A stretch of 64,000 nt of DNA from Nocardioides baekrokdamisoli (GTDB lineage: Bacteria > Actinomycetota > Actinomycetes > Propionibacteriales > Nocardioidaceae). How positions within the stretch are numbered: the first letter of the stretch is position 1; each line of letters starts with the position of its first letter. The DNA is taken from positions 1,550,001 through 1,614,000 of the forward strand of contig NZ_AP019307.1 in NCBI RefSeq assembly GCF_003945325.1, read 5' to 3'. Made by a program: the position numbers and the translations under genes. Positions 17,785 through 27,231 of this stretch are shown piece by piece. The notes beneath the pieces are model-generated. The model was given only the letters and a program-made list of their open reading frames with translations. It made no database searches and was not told where the DNA came from.

Positions 17785-19188
17785 GTGACCACCGAACTTC
17801 GGCACCACGAGCGCGCCAGGCCTACGCTCGTCGTCCTCGTGCTCACACTTGCCCTCATCGCAGCCGGCGCGTACGCGTACGGCCCGCGGATCGCGCGGTC
17901 GTTGGGGTGGCTGAGTTCGGCTCAGGCCCCGAACCCGATCACACCCGGCAACTTCACCGGGTACGCCTTCGACCAGTGCAACGCACCCTCGCAGACGGCA
18001 ATGGACGCCTGGATGAAGTCGAGTCCGTACCTCGGCGTCGGCATCTACATCTCCGGCGCCTCCCGCGGCTGCCTCGCCCAGCCGAACCTGACTGCCGGAT
18101 GGGTGCGTACGCAGCTCGCCAAGGGCTGGAAGCTGTTGCCGATCACCCTCGGACCGCAAGCTTCCTGCAGCGGACACTTCCCGCGCTATGGCAACGATCC
18201 GGTGATCAGCGCCAACTCCACGAACTCCTACGCCACGGCGTACAACCAGGGCGTCCTCGAGGCCCGGCGCGCGGTCACGGCCGCGAGTGCACTCGGCATC
18301 GTCAAGGGAAGCACGCTCTTCTACGACCTCGAGTCGTACAACACCGGCATCACCTCGTGCAGGGTCTCGGCGCTGCGCTTCCTCACTGGCTGGGTCAAGT
18401 ACCTGCAGTCGGTCGGGTACGCCTCAGCTGTCTACTCCAGCGCCTCCTCCGGCATCGCCTCCCTGGCCGACGCCAGCTCCGACAAGTCGTTCGCCATGCC
18501 ACGACAGGTCTGGATCGCGGACTGGGACGGCGTGCCCGGCACGGCCTCGGAGTACATCAGCGACACCGTGTGGAACCCGCACTCGCGGGTCAAGCAGTAC
18601 CGCGGCGGTCACAACGAGACCCACGGCGGCGTGACGATCAACGTCGACAACGACTTCATCGACACCGGGCTCGGCTCCGTCGCTCCCGGGGTCGCCCACT
18701 GCGCCAGCACCCAGAGCCGGTACGGGGTCAAGGTCGACTTCTCCTCGTACGCGCCGCTGCAACCGTCCTTCCCGGGCCACCCGGTCAACGCCGCTCAGGT
18801 CCAGGCGCTGCGCTGCCTGCTCAGCGAACGCGCCGGCTTCACCGGCGGGGTGAGCAGCGCGTACGACCGCACCCTGATCAACGCCGTGAAGACCTGGCAG
18901 ATCTCGAAGGGCTTCACCCCGAGCGGCAAGTTCACGACGCAGAGCTGGATCGCCCTGTTCGCGTCGAACAGTCATCCGCTGCTCAAGTACGGCAGCGGAT
19001 CGGAGGAGGTCCGCGACCTCCAGCGTGCCCTCGATGCCGCGGACCCGCGGCTCGGACTGCCGGAGACCGGGGTGGCGCTCGACATGACCGCCACGGCCGT
19101 ACGCGCCTATCGCGCCAGGCACGGTTTGACGCAGGTCAGCGTCGTGGATCCGGCCCTGTGGGCGTTGCTCGCTGCCGGAAAGGCCTAG
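17785..19188 (+). CDS. secreted DUF1906 glycoside hydrolase-like protein with two peptidoglycan-binding repeats
   Basis: A 467-residue exported protein. An N-terminal membrane/signal segment lies about residues 15-33. Residues about 48-290 form a DUF1906 (Rv2525c-like) TIM-barrel domain, recognisable from [29 protein letters not shown] and VWIADWDG; the Asp and Glu here correspond to the putative active site. Two peptidoglycan-binding type helical repeats follow, about 305-390 and 395-467. Related mycobacterial protein Rv2525c is exported and affects the cell envelope. The stop overlaps the convergent purQ stop by four bases. The start is GTG without a clear ribosome-binding site. Confidence 0.85.
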   Translation: MTTELRHHERARPTLVVLVLTLALIAAGAYAYGPRIARSLGWLSSAQAPNPITPGNFTGYAFDQCNAPSQTAMDAWMKSSPYLGVGIYISGASRGCLAQPNLTAGWVRTQLAKGWKLLPITLGPQASCSGHFPRYGNDPVISANSTNSYATAYNQGVLEARRAVTAASALGIVKGSTLFYDLESYNTGITSCRVSALRFLTGWVKYLQSVGYASAVYSSASSGIASLADASSDKSFAMPRQVWIADWDGVPGTASEYISDTVWNPHSRVKQYRGGHNETHGGVTINVDNDFIDTGLGSVAPGVAHCASTQSRYGVKVDFSSYAPLQPSFPGHPVNAAQVQALRCLLSERAGFTGGVSSAYDRTLINAVKTWQISKGFTPSGKFTTQSWIALFASNSHPLLKYGSGSEEVRDLQRALDAADPRLGLPETGVALDMTATAVRAYRARHGLTQVSVVDPALWALLAAGKA

Positions 19189-19853
19189 GCGAAAGCGCCG
19201 GCCGCGAGGCTGGTGAAGAAGCCGAGGCCATCGAGGCCGGAGCCGGTCAGGGCCTCAGTGGCGTGCTCCGGGTGCGGCATCAAGCCGACCACGTTGCCGC
19301 GGTCGTTGCGGATGCCGGCGATATCGTTCATCGAGCCGTTCGGGTTCACGTCGAGGTAGCGCGCGACCACGAGGCCCTCGCCCTCGAGGCGCTTGATCGT
19401 CTCGTCATCGGCGACGTACTGACCCTCTCCGTTCTTGAGGGGGACGACGATCTCCTGATCCTTCGCGTACGCGGCGGTCCACGGCGTCTCGTTGTTCTCG
19501 ATCCGCAACTTCTGGTCGCGGCAGATGAAGGTCCGGTGGTCGTTGCGCAGCAGGCCGCCCGGAAGCAGGTGGGACTCGACCAGGATCTGGAAACCGTTGC
19601 AGATGCCGAGGACCGGAAGGCCCTTGCCTGCCGCCTCGATGACCTCGGTCATGATCGGCGCGAACCGAGAGATCGCGCCGCAGCGGAGGTAGTCGCCGTA
19701 CGAGAAGCCGCCGGGCAGTACGACCGCGTCGACGCCCTGGAGGTCGTGGTCGGCGTGCCACAGGGCAACCGCCTCGTGGCCACCGATCCGGACGGCGCGC
19801 TGGGCGTCGACGTCGTCAAGCGTCCCCGGGAAGGTGACGACCCCGACGCGCAT
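19185..19853 (-). CDS. purQ: phosphoribosylformylglycinamidine synthase, glutaminase subunit PurQ
   Basis: A 222-residue class I glutamine amidotransferase that supplies ammonia to PurL. The nucleophile Cys is in VLGICNGFQ (about residue 84) and the His-Glu pair is in PHPEHATE near the C-terminus (about 195-202). [13 protein letters not shown] near residue 50 is typical of PurQ. It overlaps purS by one base (TGATG), so purS-purQ are coupled. The partner purL lies 5.5 kb away on the same strand. Confidence 0.97.
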   Translation of the reverse strand: MRVGVVTFPGTLDDVDAQRAVRIGGHEAVALWHADHDLQGVDAVVLPGGFSYGDYLRCGAISRFAPIMTEVIEAAGKGLPVLGICNGFQILVESHLLPGGLLRNDHRTFICRDQKLRIENNETPWTAAYAKDQEIVVPLKNGEGQYVADDETIKRLEGEGLVVARYLDVNPNGSMNDIAGIRNDRGNVVGLMPHPEHATEALTGSGLDGLGFFTSLAAGAFA

Positions 19854-20095
19854 CAGGCGTCGGTCCGGACGACGAAGTTCTCGATGACCGTGTTGGCCAG
19901 GAAGGTCTCAGCGAGCTTCTCGACGTCCGCGAGCACCGCGTCGGTGATCTCGGCAACCTCGAGCTCGAACCGCTTGCCCTGGCGTACGTCTGCGACGCCG
20001 GTGAAGCCGAGGCGCGGCAGCGCTCCGAGGACGGCCTTGCCCTGGGGATCCAGGATCTCGGGCTTGGGCATGACGTCGACAACGATGCGCGGCAT
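19853..20095 (-). CDS. purS: phosphoribosylformylglycinamidine synthase subunit PurS
   Basis: An 80-residue small subunit that bridges PurL and PurQ and helps form the ammonia channel. The full length matches the family, with conserved segments [16 protein letters not shown] and VRQGKRFEL and the C-terminal NTVIENF. AGGAT is upstream of the ATG. First gene of the purS-purQ pair. Confidence 0.95.
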   Translation of the reverse strand: MPRIVVDVMPKPEILDPQGKAVLGALPRLGFTGVADVRQGKRFELEVAEITDAVLADVEKLAETFLANTVIENFVVRTDA

Positions 20096-20165
20096 GGATA
20101 CATCCTACGGGCGGTGTCCTCGGAGGCCGCCTTCGCGGCCCAGCCGCGAGAGGAGCCGGGCGATC

Positions 20166-20204
20166 GGCGAAGGTTTCGGCCGCCTGATGACCGAAACCTT
20201 CGCC
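20166..20204 (-). terminator. 14-bp stem hairpin after acyl-CoA ligase
   Basis: GGCGAAGGTTTCGG (20166-20179) and CCGAAACCTTCGCC (20191-20204) form a perfect 14-bp stem with an 11-base loop, starting 11 bases past the acyl-CoA ligase stop. It separates that gene from purS. No U tract follows, as is common for actinobacterial hairpin terminators. Confidence 0.65.
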
Positions 20205-20214
20205 GTTGATCAGG

Positions 20215-21780
20215 TCAGGAGAGTTCGCGCTTGAGGATCTTGCCCGTGGCGGTCATCGGCAGGGAGTCCACGATCGCGACGATCCGCGGGTACTTGTACG
20301 CCGCCATCTGGTCCTTGCTCCAGGCGATGATCTCCTCGGCCGTCGCGGACGCACCCGGCTTGAGGATGACGTGCGCCTTGACCTCCTCGCCGTGCGACTC
20401 GTGCGGGACACCGATGACGGCAGCGAGCGAGATCGCCGGATGGGTCAGCAGGACCTCCTCGAGCTCACGCGGGTACACGTTGAAGCCGCCGCGAATGATC
20501 ATGTCCTTGGCTCGGTCGACGATGTAGTACCAACCCTCGGCGTCGCGCTTGCCGAGGTCGCCGGTGCGGAACCAACCGTCCGGGCTGATCGCCTCCTCGG
20601 TGGCTTCGGGGCGCTTGTAGTACCCCTTCATGATGTTGTGACCCTTGATCGCGATCTCGCCGATCGCGTCGTCGGTCCACTCCACCTGCTCCCAGGAGCC
20701 CGGCTCGATGAGCGTCATCTCCACACCGGGGACCGGCACGCCAATCGAGCCGACCTTCGGCTCGGTCCCGAGGGTGGAGAAGCTGGCGACCGGCGAGGTC
20801 TCGGACAGCCCGTACCCCTCGAGGATGGTCACGCCGAGACGCTTCGCAACCTCGCGGTGCACCTCGACCGGCAGGGCTGCACCGCCGGCGACGGCCACCC
20901 GCAGGTTCGACCGCAGCGCCTCGACGTCGACGGACCCGTCGAGGGCGCCGAGCAGTCCCCAGTACATCGTCGGGACACCGCCGAAGAAGGTGACCTTCTC
21001 GCGCAGCATCAGTGCGAGCGCCTGCTGGGCGTCGAAGCGCGGCAGCATCACGACGGTGCCGCCGTACAGGAAGGCGCCGTTCTGGATGACGGTCTGGCCG
21101 AAGGTGTGGAACAGCGGGAGCACGCAGAGGTACGTGTCCGGCGTGTCGGCATTGGCGCCGAACAGCGGCGTCCCGAGCCGGGTGTTGTCGCGCACGTTGC
21201 GGTGGCGGAGCTCGGCGCCCTTCGGGCGGCCGGTCGTGCCTGAGGTGTAGAGGATGACGGCGGTGTCGTCCTCGTCGGTGGCCACCGTGTCGAACGTCAT
21301 CGGCTGCGACCCGACGGCGTGGCCGAAGGTCGTACGCCCCTCAATCGGGGACGGACCGGCCGGGTCTGCGGTGATGACGAAGAGGTGCTCGCAGCTCGGG
21401 GTGGCGAGCACACCCGCGTTGGCCTCAACGCCGATGGCGAGGTCCGGGGTGCCCTCGAAGGCGAAGAGGACCTTCGCGTCCGAGTCCTCGAGGTGGTACG
21501 CGACCTCGCGGCCCTTGAGAAGCACGTTGAGCGGCACGGCGACCGCGCCGGCCTTGAGGATGCCGAAGTAGATGATCGTGAAGTACGGCAGGTTCGGGCA
21601 CATCAAGGCGACCTTGTCGCCGGGCTCCACCCCGCTCGCCACGAGCAGGTTCGCCACCTGGTTGGCGACCGCATTCACGGCCGGGTACGACAGCCGGGTG
21701 TCGCCGAAGACGATCGCGGTCCGCTCGGGGAACTTGGCTGCGCTGTCCTCGAGAAGGGACGCGAGGTTGTAGGTCGTCAT
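20215..21780 (-). CDS. long-chain fatty acid-CoA ligase (AMP-binding family)
   Basis: Activates a carboxylic acid, probably a medium or long fatty acid, to its CoA thioester through an acyl-adenylate. The 521-residue chain carries the P-loop motif YTSGTTGRPKGA near residue 177, the GYGLSETSP motif near 320, the GDLGKRD/GWYYIVDRAKDMI hinge near 410-425, and the catalytic lysine region TATGKILKREL at the C-terminus. AAGG is eight bases upstream of the ATG. It may act with the neighbouring TetR and aldehyde dehydrogenase genes in lipid or aldehyde metabolism. Confidence 0.9.
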   Translation of the reverse strand: MTTYNLASLLEDSAAKFPERTAIVFGDTRLSYPAVNAVANQVANLLVASGVEPGDKVALMCPNLPYFTIIYFGILKAGAVAVPLNVLLKGREVAYHLEDSDAKVLFAFEGTPDLAIGVEANAGVLATPSCEHLFVITADPAGPSPIEGRTTFGHAVGSQPMTFDTVATDEDDTAVILYTSGTTGRPKGAELRHRNVRDNTRLGTPLFGANADTPDTYLCVLPLFHTFGQTVIQNGAFLYGGTVVMLPRFDAQQALALMLREKVTFFGGVPTMYWGLLGALDGSVDVEALRSNLRVAVAGGAALPVEVHREVAKRLGVTILEGYGLSETSPVASFSTLGTEPKVGSIGVPVPGVEMTLIEPGSWEQVEWTDDAIGEIAIKGHNIMKGYYKRPEATEEAISPDGWFRTGDLGKRDAEGWYYIVDRAKDMIIRGGFNVYPRELEEVLLTHPAISLAAVIGVPHESHGEEVKAHVILKPGASATAEEIIAWSKDQMAAYKYPRIVAIVDSLPMTATGKILKRELS

Positions 21781-21846
21781 GCGTGGAACCTTAGTGATCG
21801 AAGGCGGCGAGCCGCCTGGGTTGTGATGGCTACGTGCGGTGACGAG

Positions 21847-22572
21847 TCAGGCGCCGATGCCCTGCTCGCGCCAGATGTGGACGAGCCCTGCGAACGGCTC
21901 GTCGGCGTCGATCTCCAGCCCGTACCGGGCCGCCAGATCAAGGGTCTGCTTGAGGATCCAGTGGGACAGCAGGCTGGTCAAGGCTTCTGCGCTGACCAAG
22001 TGCTGGTCGTGCAACACCCAGTGCGTGGTGGTTGCTCGGACCTGGCCGATCAGGCCGATGTAGAGGAGCCGCGTCTCAGCGATCTGCCGCTCGTCGAGGA
22101 TCAGCCCGAACCCGCTCGCGATCAGGGCGTTGAGCGCGGTCAGCTGCTCGGCGAACTCGTTGATCGTCCGCGACAACTCGCTCGGCTCGCCGTCACCGAG
22201 TTCCTTCTCCACCAGGACGTGCAGTTTCGGATGCTCGGCGACCCAGCTGACGGTCGCGGCGACGAGGTCGTGCGACAGGGCGCGATAGGTCGTGAGGCTT
22301 TCGGTAGCGGAGGAGATCCGCGTGAACGCCCGCGCGACCACGTCGGCCTGCACGGCGCGTACGAGGCCGATCCGGCCGCCGAAATGGCGCTGGACGACCG
22401 TACGCACCAGGCCGGAGCTGTCGGCGACGTCCTGCAGGGTCAGTTCGGCGCCGATCGGAAGTTCCTCGACCAGGGCGACCGCGGCGTCGACGATGTGCCG
22501 GCGCCGCTGCTCGCGGTGGTCGTCCCAGCGCGCGTTGCGCCCGTCGCGGTCGTCGTTGAGGGCAGCAGTCAT
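21847..22572 (-). CDS. TetR family transcriptional regulator
   Basis: A 241-residue repressor with an N-terminal HTH (LTLQDVADSSGLVRTVVQRHF, residues about 43-63) and a larger C-terminal domain. It lies nine bases downstream of the aldehyde dehydrogenase gene on the same strand and is therefore probably its autoregulated partner. The inverted repeat at 24276-24292, before the dehydrogenase, is a candidate target. Confidence 0.82.
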   Translation of the reverse strand: MTAALNDDRDGRNARWDDHREQRRRHIVDAAVALVEELPIGAELTLQDVADSSGLVRTVVQRHFGGRIGLVRAVQADVVARAFTRISSATESLTTYRALSHDLVAATVSWVAEHPKLHVLVEKELGDGEPSELSRTINEFAEQLTALNALIASGFGLILDERQIAETRLLYIGLIGQVRATTTHWVLHDQHLVSAEALTSLLSHWILKQTLDLAARYGLEIDADEPFAGLVHIWREQGIGA

Positions 22573-22581
22573 GACCGCGGC

Positions 22582-24261
22582 TCAGCCACGCAGGGCCGGC
22601 GGGAACACCTTGAGCGTGTTCCACCAGCTCCGCTTGCCTCCGAAGCGGGCCAGCGCTTCGCCGGACTTCGCGGAGGTCTTGTTCGTAACGAACCACGGCG
22701 GCTTCGGGCCCAGAGCCATCTCGCCGTTCGCGACTGACCGCGGGAACGGGCGGAACGGGCCGCGAGCGACCGTCTTCTCCGTGTGCGCGATCAGGTGCGT
22801 GTTGTGCACGATGCCGATGCCGGAGCCGACCTTGTCCAAGGTGTGACCCGGGTACGCACCCCAAGCAGCGCCGGGGAGCAGAAACGCGATCCCGCTCCAG
22901 ACGTTGATGCCGACGGCGCCGTACTTCATCTCCGCGACGATCTCGTCGAAGCGTGCACCCATCGCCTTGATGTCCTTGGAGTCCACGATGATCGAGCCAC
23001 CGAGGGTGCCGTCAAGGCGCTCGTTCGCGAAGTCCACCGCAGCCTTGAAGAACGTGGAACCGATGCCGGCGAGTTCGGTGACGCCGAGGACCGCGGCGAA
23101 GTACTCGCCGTCGTACAACTCGCTCGGCGACTCCTTGTCGAGAGTGACGAGCAGGCAGCTGCCGACCTGCTCGGCGTCGGGGTACGTCGCCTTCGCCCGG
23201 TCGATGCTGGCCTGGCCGTTGGGGTACCACGGCGCACGCGGCTGGATGGTGGCCAACACGTTGCGCACCTCGGCGAGGAAGGCATCCTTCTGACCCCAGT
23301 CACTGCTGACGATGAGTGCCTGACCGCCGATGCAGTTGTGGCCCGCGTTGTGCATCCGCTGGGTGACCGCGTGCTCGGCCTGGAACCGCAGGTCGGCCTT
23401 CGTCCAGTCGCCCGGGATCACGATGATCGGCGAGACACCGCCGAGCTCGGAGGTCATCTCCTTGCCGAGCTTCGGCGTACCTGCCGCCTTGTTCTTCTCG
23501 CCCTCCTCGCCCGGGCCCCACACGATCGCATCGTGGGTACGCCCCGAGCCGGTGATGTGGACGTGGCTGATCTGCGGGTGATCGGCCAGGTAGCCGCCGA
23601 CCTCGGGGCCGCCGTTGACGATGCGCAGGAGGTTGCGCTCGATGAGCGGCGCGAGAGCCTGCTCGTACGCGTCCTTCAGGTGGGCGAAGGTCGGGTTCAG
23701 TTTGAGGATGCTGGCGCGGTTGTACGCGACCAGTTCGTACGCGATGTCGAGCGGGCCGATCGAGGAGATGTTGCCGGCGCCGAGGACCAGCCCGACGCCA
23801 CCGTTCTCGCCGACGTTGCGTGCGTGCAGACCGGCGTCGGCCTTCGCCTGCTCCGGGCCGATGCCCTCCTGCAGCCACACGTCAGCGGTGAAACCACTGA
23901 ACAACAGGACATCCTTCGGGTTGCCCGGCAGCACGCGGACGGCGGTGCGGCCACCCGCCACCGTGCTGAGCTTGAAGCCGTCGATCGTCGACTTGCCTGC
24001 GGCCAGCCGATCGAAGCTGAGTGCGTACTCGGCGAACATCGGACCCGTCGCCGCCGGACCAGACATCCACTCCTCGCCCTCGTAGGAACCGGAGGGGACA
24101 CTCTTGGCGGCGAAGGCGGCCGCCGCCCACGCGTCAGCAGCCCTGCCGACCGCCGCCTGGGTGAGGCGCATCAGGTCGGCGCGCTCGGTGAGCGACATCC
24201 GGGCCCATTCCTGGGCGCCGATGGTGAGGTCGTCGATCGCTTGGTCGAGTTCGCGAGTCAT
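22582..24261 (-). CDS. aldehyde dehydrogenase family protein
   Basis: A 559-residue NAD(P)-dependent dehydrogenase, longer than the usual 480-500. The catalytic Cys is in HNCIGGQAL (about residue 310) and the general-base Glu in TSELGGVSP (about 271); GAGNISSI near residue 150 is in the Rossmann region. The sequence diverges from classical ALDH, with about 60 extra residues at the C-terminus, and resembles an uncharacterised actinobacterial branch. The ATG at 24261 is chosen over 24276 because it gives the MTRELD start. It forms an operon with the downstream TetR gene. Substrate unknown. Confidence 0.82.
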   Translation of the reverse strand: MTRELDQAIDDLTIGAQEWARMSLTERADLMRLTQAAVGRAADAWAAAAFAAKSVPSGSYEGEEWMSGPAATGPMFAEYALSFDRLAAGKSTIDGFKLSTVAGGRTAVRVLPGNPKDVLLFSGFTADVWLQEGIGPEQAKADAGLHARNVGENGGVGLVLGAGNISSIGPLDIAYELVAYNRASILKLNPTFAHLKDAYEQALAPLIERNLLRIVNGGPEVGGYLADHPQISHVHITGSGRTHDAIVWGPGEEGEKNKAAGTPKLGKEMTSELGGVSPIIVIPGDWTKADLRFQAEHAVTQRMHNAGHNCIGGQALIVSSDWGQKDAFLAEVRNVLATIQPRAPWYPNGQASIDRAKATYPDAEQVGSCLLVTLDKESPSELYDGEYFAAVLGVTELAGIGSTFFKAAVDFANERLDGTLGGSIIVDSKDIKAMGARFDEIVAEMKYGAVGINVWSGIAFLLPGAAWGAYPGHTLDKVGSGIGIVHNTHLIAHTEKTVARGPFRPFPRSVANGEMALGPKPPWFVTNKTSAKSGEALARFGGKRSWWNTLKVFPPALRG

Positions 24262-24275
24262 GCCGCCAGAGTACA

Positions 24276-24292
24276 CGGTGCGGAACGCACCG
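24276..24292. promoter_or_regulatory. 17-bp inverted repeat before aldehyde dehydrogenase
   Basis: CGGTGCG-GAA-CGCACCG is a perfect 7-3-7 inverted repeat whose edge is 15 bases upstream of the dehydrogenase start. Its position over the likely transcription start suggests a repressor site, with the downstream-encoded TetR as the natural candidate. A short RNA hairpin is the alternative. Confidence 0.45.
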
Positions 24293-24338
24293 GATACTCC
24301 CGAACCGAGAAAATCTGCCGCCCCTTTGGAGCTTTCTA

Positions 24339-25226
24339 CTAAAAGCGCTCACCCGTGAGGCGCTCGTACGCCTCGATGTAACGAGCCCGGGTGCGCTCGA
24401 TCACCTCGGGAGCAAGGGCCGGCGGCCGCGTACCCGACTTGGGGTCCCAGTTGTCGAGCAGCCAGTTGCGCACGATCTGCTTGTCGTACGAGGGCTGGGT
24501 CTGGCCGGGCGTCCACTCGTCCTGGGCCCAGAAGCGTGAGGAGTCCGGGGTCAGCACCTCGTCGGCCAGGACGAGAGCGCCGTCCGCGGAACCGAACTCG
24601 AACTTCGTGTCGGCCAGGATGATCCCGCGCTCCTCGGCCAGTTCGCGGGCGCGGCCGTAGATCGTCAGGGTGGCCTCGCGCAGCGCGGCTGCATTCGCCT
24701 CGCCCGCGGTCGCGACCACGGCCTCGTACGAGACGTTCTCGTCGTGGTCACCGACAGCGGCCTTCGCGGCGGGGGTGAAGATAGGCTCGGCGAGCCGGCT
24801 GCCGTCGATGAGACCGGCGGGAAGGGGTACGCCGCAGACCTCGCCGGTGGCGCGGTAGTCGATGAGACCGGAGCCGGTCAGGTAGCCGCGCGCCACGCAC
24901 TCGACGGGGTACATCTCGAGTTTGCGGCAGATGACCGCACGGCCCTTGACTGCCTCGGGGACGTCGGTGGAGATGACGTGGTTGGGCGCGATGTCCTTGA
25001 GCTGGTCGAACCACCACAACGACATCCGGGTGAGCACCTCACCCTTGTCCGGGATCGTGGAGTCCAGGACGTAGTCGAAGGCGCTGATCCGGTCGCTGGC
25101 AACCATCAGCAGGTGCCCGGCGTACTCGCCCTCGTTGATCTCGTACAGGTCGCGGACCTTGCCCGAGTGCAGGTGGGTCGTGCCCGGGATCGCGGGGGCA
25201 TCGGGGATGTTGAGCTCGTTCGCCAC
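24339..25226 (-). CDS. purC: phosphoribosylaminoimidazole-succinocarboxamide synthase (SAICAR synthetase)
   Basis: Joins CAIR and aspartate using ATP. The 295-residue length suits the actinobacterial/yeast-type enzyme. HSGKVRDLYEI near residue 20 is the ATP-binding start, ASDRISAFD is near residue 45, and RGYLTGSGL near 118 and ADTKFEFG near 205 are conserved. It begins with GTG. It stands between the aldehyde dehydrogenase and a lipoprotein gene on the same strand. Confidence 0.96.
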   Translation of the reverse strand: MANELNIPDAPAIPGTTHLHSGKVRDLYEINEGEYAGHLLMVASDRISAFDYVLDSTIPDKGEVLTRMSLWWFDQLKDIAPNHVISTDVPEAVKGRAVICRKLEMYPVECVARGYLTGSGLIDYRATGEVCGVPLPAGLIDGSRLAEPIFTPAAKAAVGDHDENVSYEAVVATAGEANAAALREATLTIYGRARELAEERGIILADTKFEFGSADGALVLADEVLTPDSSRFWAQDEWTPGQTQPSYDKQIVRNWLLDNWDPKSGTRPPALAPEVIERTRARYIEAYERLTGERF

Positions 25227-25258
25227 TGGCTCAGCCTACTGACCGCGGCGGCCGGGCC

Positions 25259-25732
25259 TCACGACATGCACTTGCCGGTCGCGGCGGAGTCCGCGTTCGG
25301 GTCTTTGCTGTGGTTGATCTCCTTGCCTGCGAAGGCGAAGTACTCGTAGCTGTTCGGCTCGTTGCGGATCCACAGGTTGGGGCCGGTGTTGCAGTCGAGC
25401 ATGTGCTCGTCGGCCTTCGAGTCTCCGGTGCAGCCGTGGTACGTGGCCGGGAGAGTCCCGCCGTCGACCCAGACGCTGCTGCAGGCAGGCTTCGGGGCAT
25501 TGGCATCCGGGATCGTCGGGGTGGCGAACGGCGACGGATTGGCCTCGCCGGTCTGCTGCGGGGCGGTCTTGGTAGCCGTCGGGGTGGGCGTGGGCGTCGG
25601 AGTGATCACCGTCGTGGTCGAGTCCGTCGGCAGCGGTGACGTCGTCGCCGCGGCGTTGTTGAGCGGATTCGAACAGGCCGCGAGGGCTCCGAGCGTGAGA
25701 ACCACAGGCCCCATCAACACCATGCGTCGCAT
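25259..25732 (-). CDS. small lipoprotein with Thr/Pro linker
   Basis: A 157-residue exported lipoprotein. The signal segment ends in the lipobox LAAC (about residue 20). A low-complexity Thr/Pro/Ala stretch follows (about 45-65), then a small compact domain with four cysteines (ACSSVW, HGCTGD, LDCNTG, KCMS) that could form two disulfides. No known family is recognised. The start at 25732 is one of several in-frame choices; 25762 (GTG) would lengthen the signal. It sits between purC and purB and has no evident link to purines. Confidence 0.6.
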   Translation of the reverse strand: MRRMVLMGPVVLTLGALAACSNPLNNAAATTSPLPTDSTTTVITPTPTPTPTATKTAPQQTGEANPSPFATPTIPDANAPKPACSSVWVDGGTLPATYHGCTGDSKADEHMLDCNTGPNLWIRNEPNSYEYFAFAGKEINHSKDPNADSAATGKCMS

Positions 25733-25794
25733 GAGTCGACGGTACCTCGGGGCCACACGCACCAGTGAAGAGGCTCGCTGAGGCGCGTTTGTGA

Positions 25795-27213
25795 CTAGAG
25801 GATTCCGCCGGGGGCGTAAGCGGCTGCGTCGGCATACCTCGCGACGATCGCGTCGACCTTCGCGACCACCGTCTGCACCTGGGCGACAGCGGCACCGGTG
25901 AACTCAATCGGCGCTGCCACCAGCGACGCGAGCTGCTCACTGGTCAGACCGAGCCGCTCATCGGCGGCGAGCTTCGCGAACACATCGTTCTCCGGCTGGC
26001 CCTTGCGCATGGCCAGCGCTGTGCCGACGGCTGCCTCCTTGATCGCCTCGTGGGCGTACTCGCGCCCGACACCGTTGCGAACCGCGGCCATCAGCACCTT
26101 GGTGGTGGCGAGGTACGGCAGGTAACGGTCCAACTCTCGCTGGATGACCGCCGGGAACGCCCCGAACTCATCGAGCACGGTCAGGAACGTCTCGAACAGC
26201 CCGTCGATCGCGAAGAACGCGTCCGGCAGGGCGACGCGGCGTACGACGGAATCGGAGACATCGCCCTCGTTCCACTGGTCGCCGGCGAGCTCGCCGATCA
26301 TCGACAGGTGGCCGCGCAGGATCACCGACAGGCCGTTCACGCGCTCACAGGAGCGGCTGTTCATCTTGTGCGGCATCGCCGACGAGCCGACCTGGCCCTC
26401 CTTGAAGCCCTCGGTGACCAGCTCGTTGCCGGCCATCAGGCGGATGGTGGTCGCCAGGTTGGACGGCGCCGCAGCGAGCTGGACCAGCGCGCTGACCACG
26501 TCGAAGTCCAGCGAACGCGGGTAGACCTGACCGACCGACGTGAAGACGTGGTCGAAGCCGAGGTGCCTCGCGACCGCGGTCTCGAGCTGGGCCAACTTGG
26601 CCGCGTCGCCGTCGAGCAGGTCGAGCATGTCCTGGGCCGTGCCCATCGGACCCTTGATGCCGCGCAACGGGTAGCGCGCGATGAGTTCCTCGACCCGCTG
26701 GAAGGCAACCATCAACTCGTCGGCGACCGTGGCGAACCGCTTGCCGAGGGTGGTCGACTGGGCGGCGACGTTGTGGGAGCGGCCCGCCATCACGGTGGTC
26801 TCGTGCTCGGCGGCGAGGCGGCCGAGGCGCGCAAGGACTGCTACGGCGCGGTCACGTACGAGTGTGAGGCTCGACAGGATCTGCAACTGCTCGACGTTCT
26901 CGGTGAGGTCGCGCGAGGTCATACCCTTGTGGATGTGCTCGTGGCCCGCGAGGTCGGAGAACTCCTCGATCCGCGCCTTCACGTCATGGCGGGTGATCCG
27001 CTCACGAGCGGCGATCGAGCCGAGGTCGACGGTGTCGATGACCTTCTCGTACGCCTCGATGACGCCGTCCGGGACGTCAATGCCGAGCTCACGCTGCGCC
27101 TTGAGGACAGCGATCCACAGCTGCCGTTCGAGCACGATCTTGTGCTCCGGCGACCAGATGGCCGCCAGTTCCTTCGAGGCGTAGCGAGCGGCGAGGACAT
27201 TCGGGACGGTCAC
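25795..27213 (-). CDS. purB: adenylosuccinate lyase
   Basis: Splits SAICAR and adenylosuccinate, releasing fumarate, in two steps of purine synthesis. The 472-residue product belongs to the fumarase/aspartase superfamily, with signature SSAMPHKMNSRSCERV at about residues 280-295 and catalytic His-containing segments HKGMTSRDL and AGRSHNVAAQ. It starts with GTG, with GGGAGA upstream. It lies 18 bases from the end of livF, which is transcribed toward it on the same strand in the order purB last. Confidence 0.95.
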   Translation of the reverse strand: MTVPNVLAARYASKELAAIWSPEHKIVLERQLWIAVLKAQRELGIDVPDGVIEAYEKVIDTVDLGSIAARERITRHDVKARIEEFSDLAGHEHIHKGMTSRDLTENVEQLQILSSLTLVRDRAVAVLARLGRLAAEHETTVMAGRSHNVAAQSTTLGKRFATVADELMVAFQRVEELIARYPLRGIKGPMGTAQDMLDLLDGDAAKLAQLETAVARHLGFDHVFTSVGQVYPRSLDFDVVSALVQLAAAPSNLATTIRLMAGNELVTEGFKEGQVGSSAMPHKMNSRSCERVNGLSVILRGHLSMIGELAGDQWNEGDVSDSVVRRVALPDAFFAIDGLFETFLTVLDEFGAFPAVIQRELDRYLPYLATTKVLMAAVRNGVGREYAHEAIKEAAVGTALAMRKGQPENDVFAKLAADERLGLTSEQLASLVAAPIEFTGAAVAQVQTVVAKVDAIVARYADAAAYAPGGIL

Positions 27214-27231
27214 AGGAGGATTCTCCCAGAC

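Noticed and set aside
21802..21817. AGGCGGC-GA-GCCGCCT hairpin near the acyl-CoA ligase start
   Set aside because: A two-base loop is too tight for a stable hairpin and GC-rich symmetric words are common here; not enough to call an operator or terminator.
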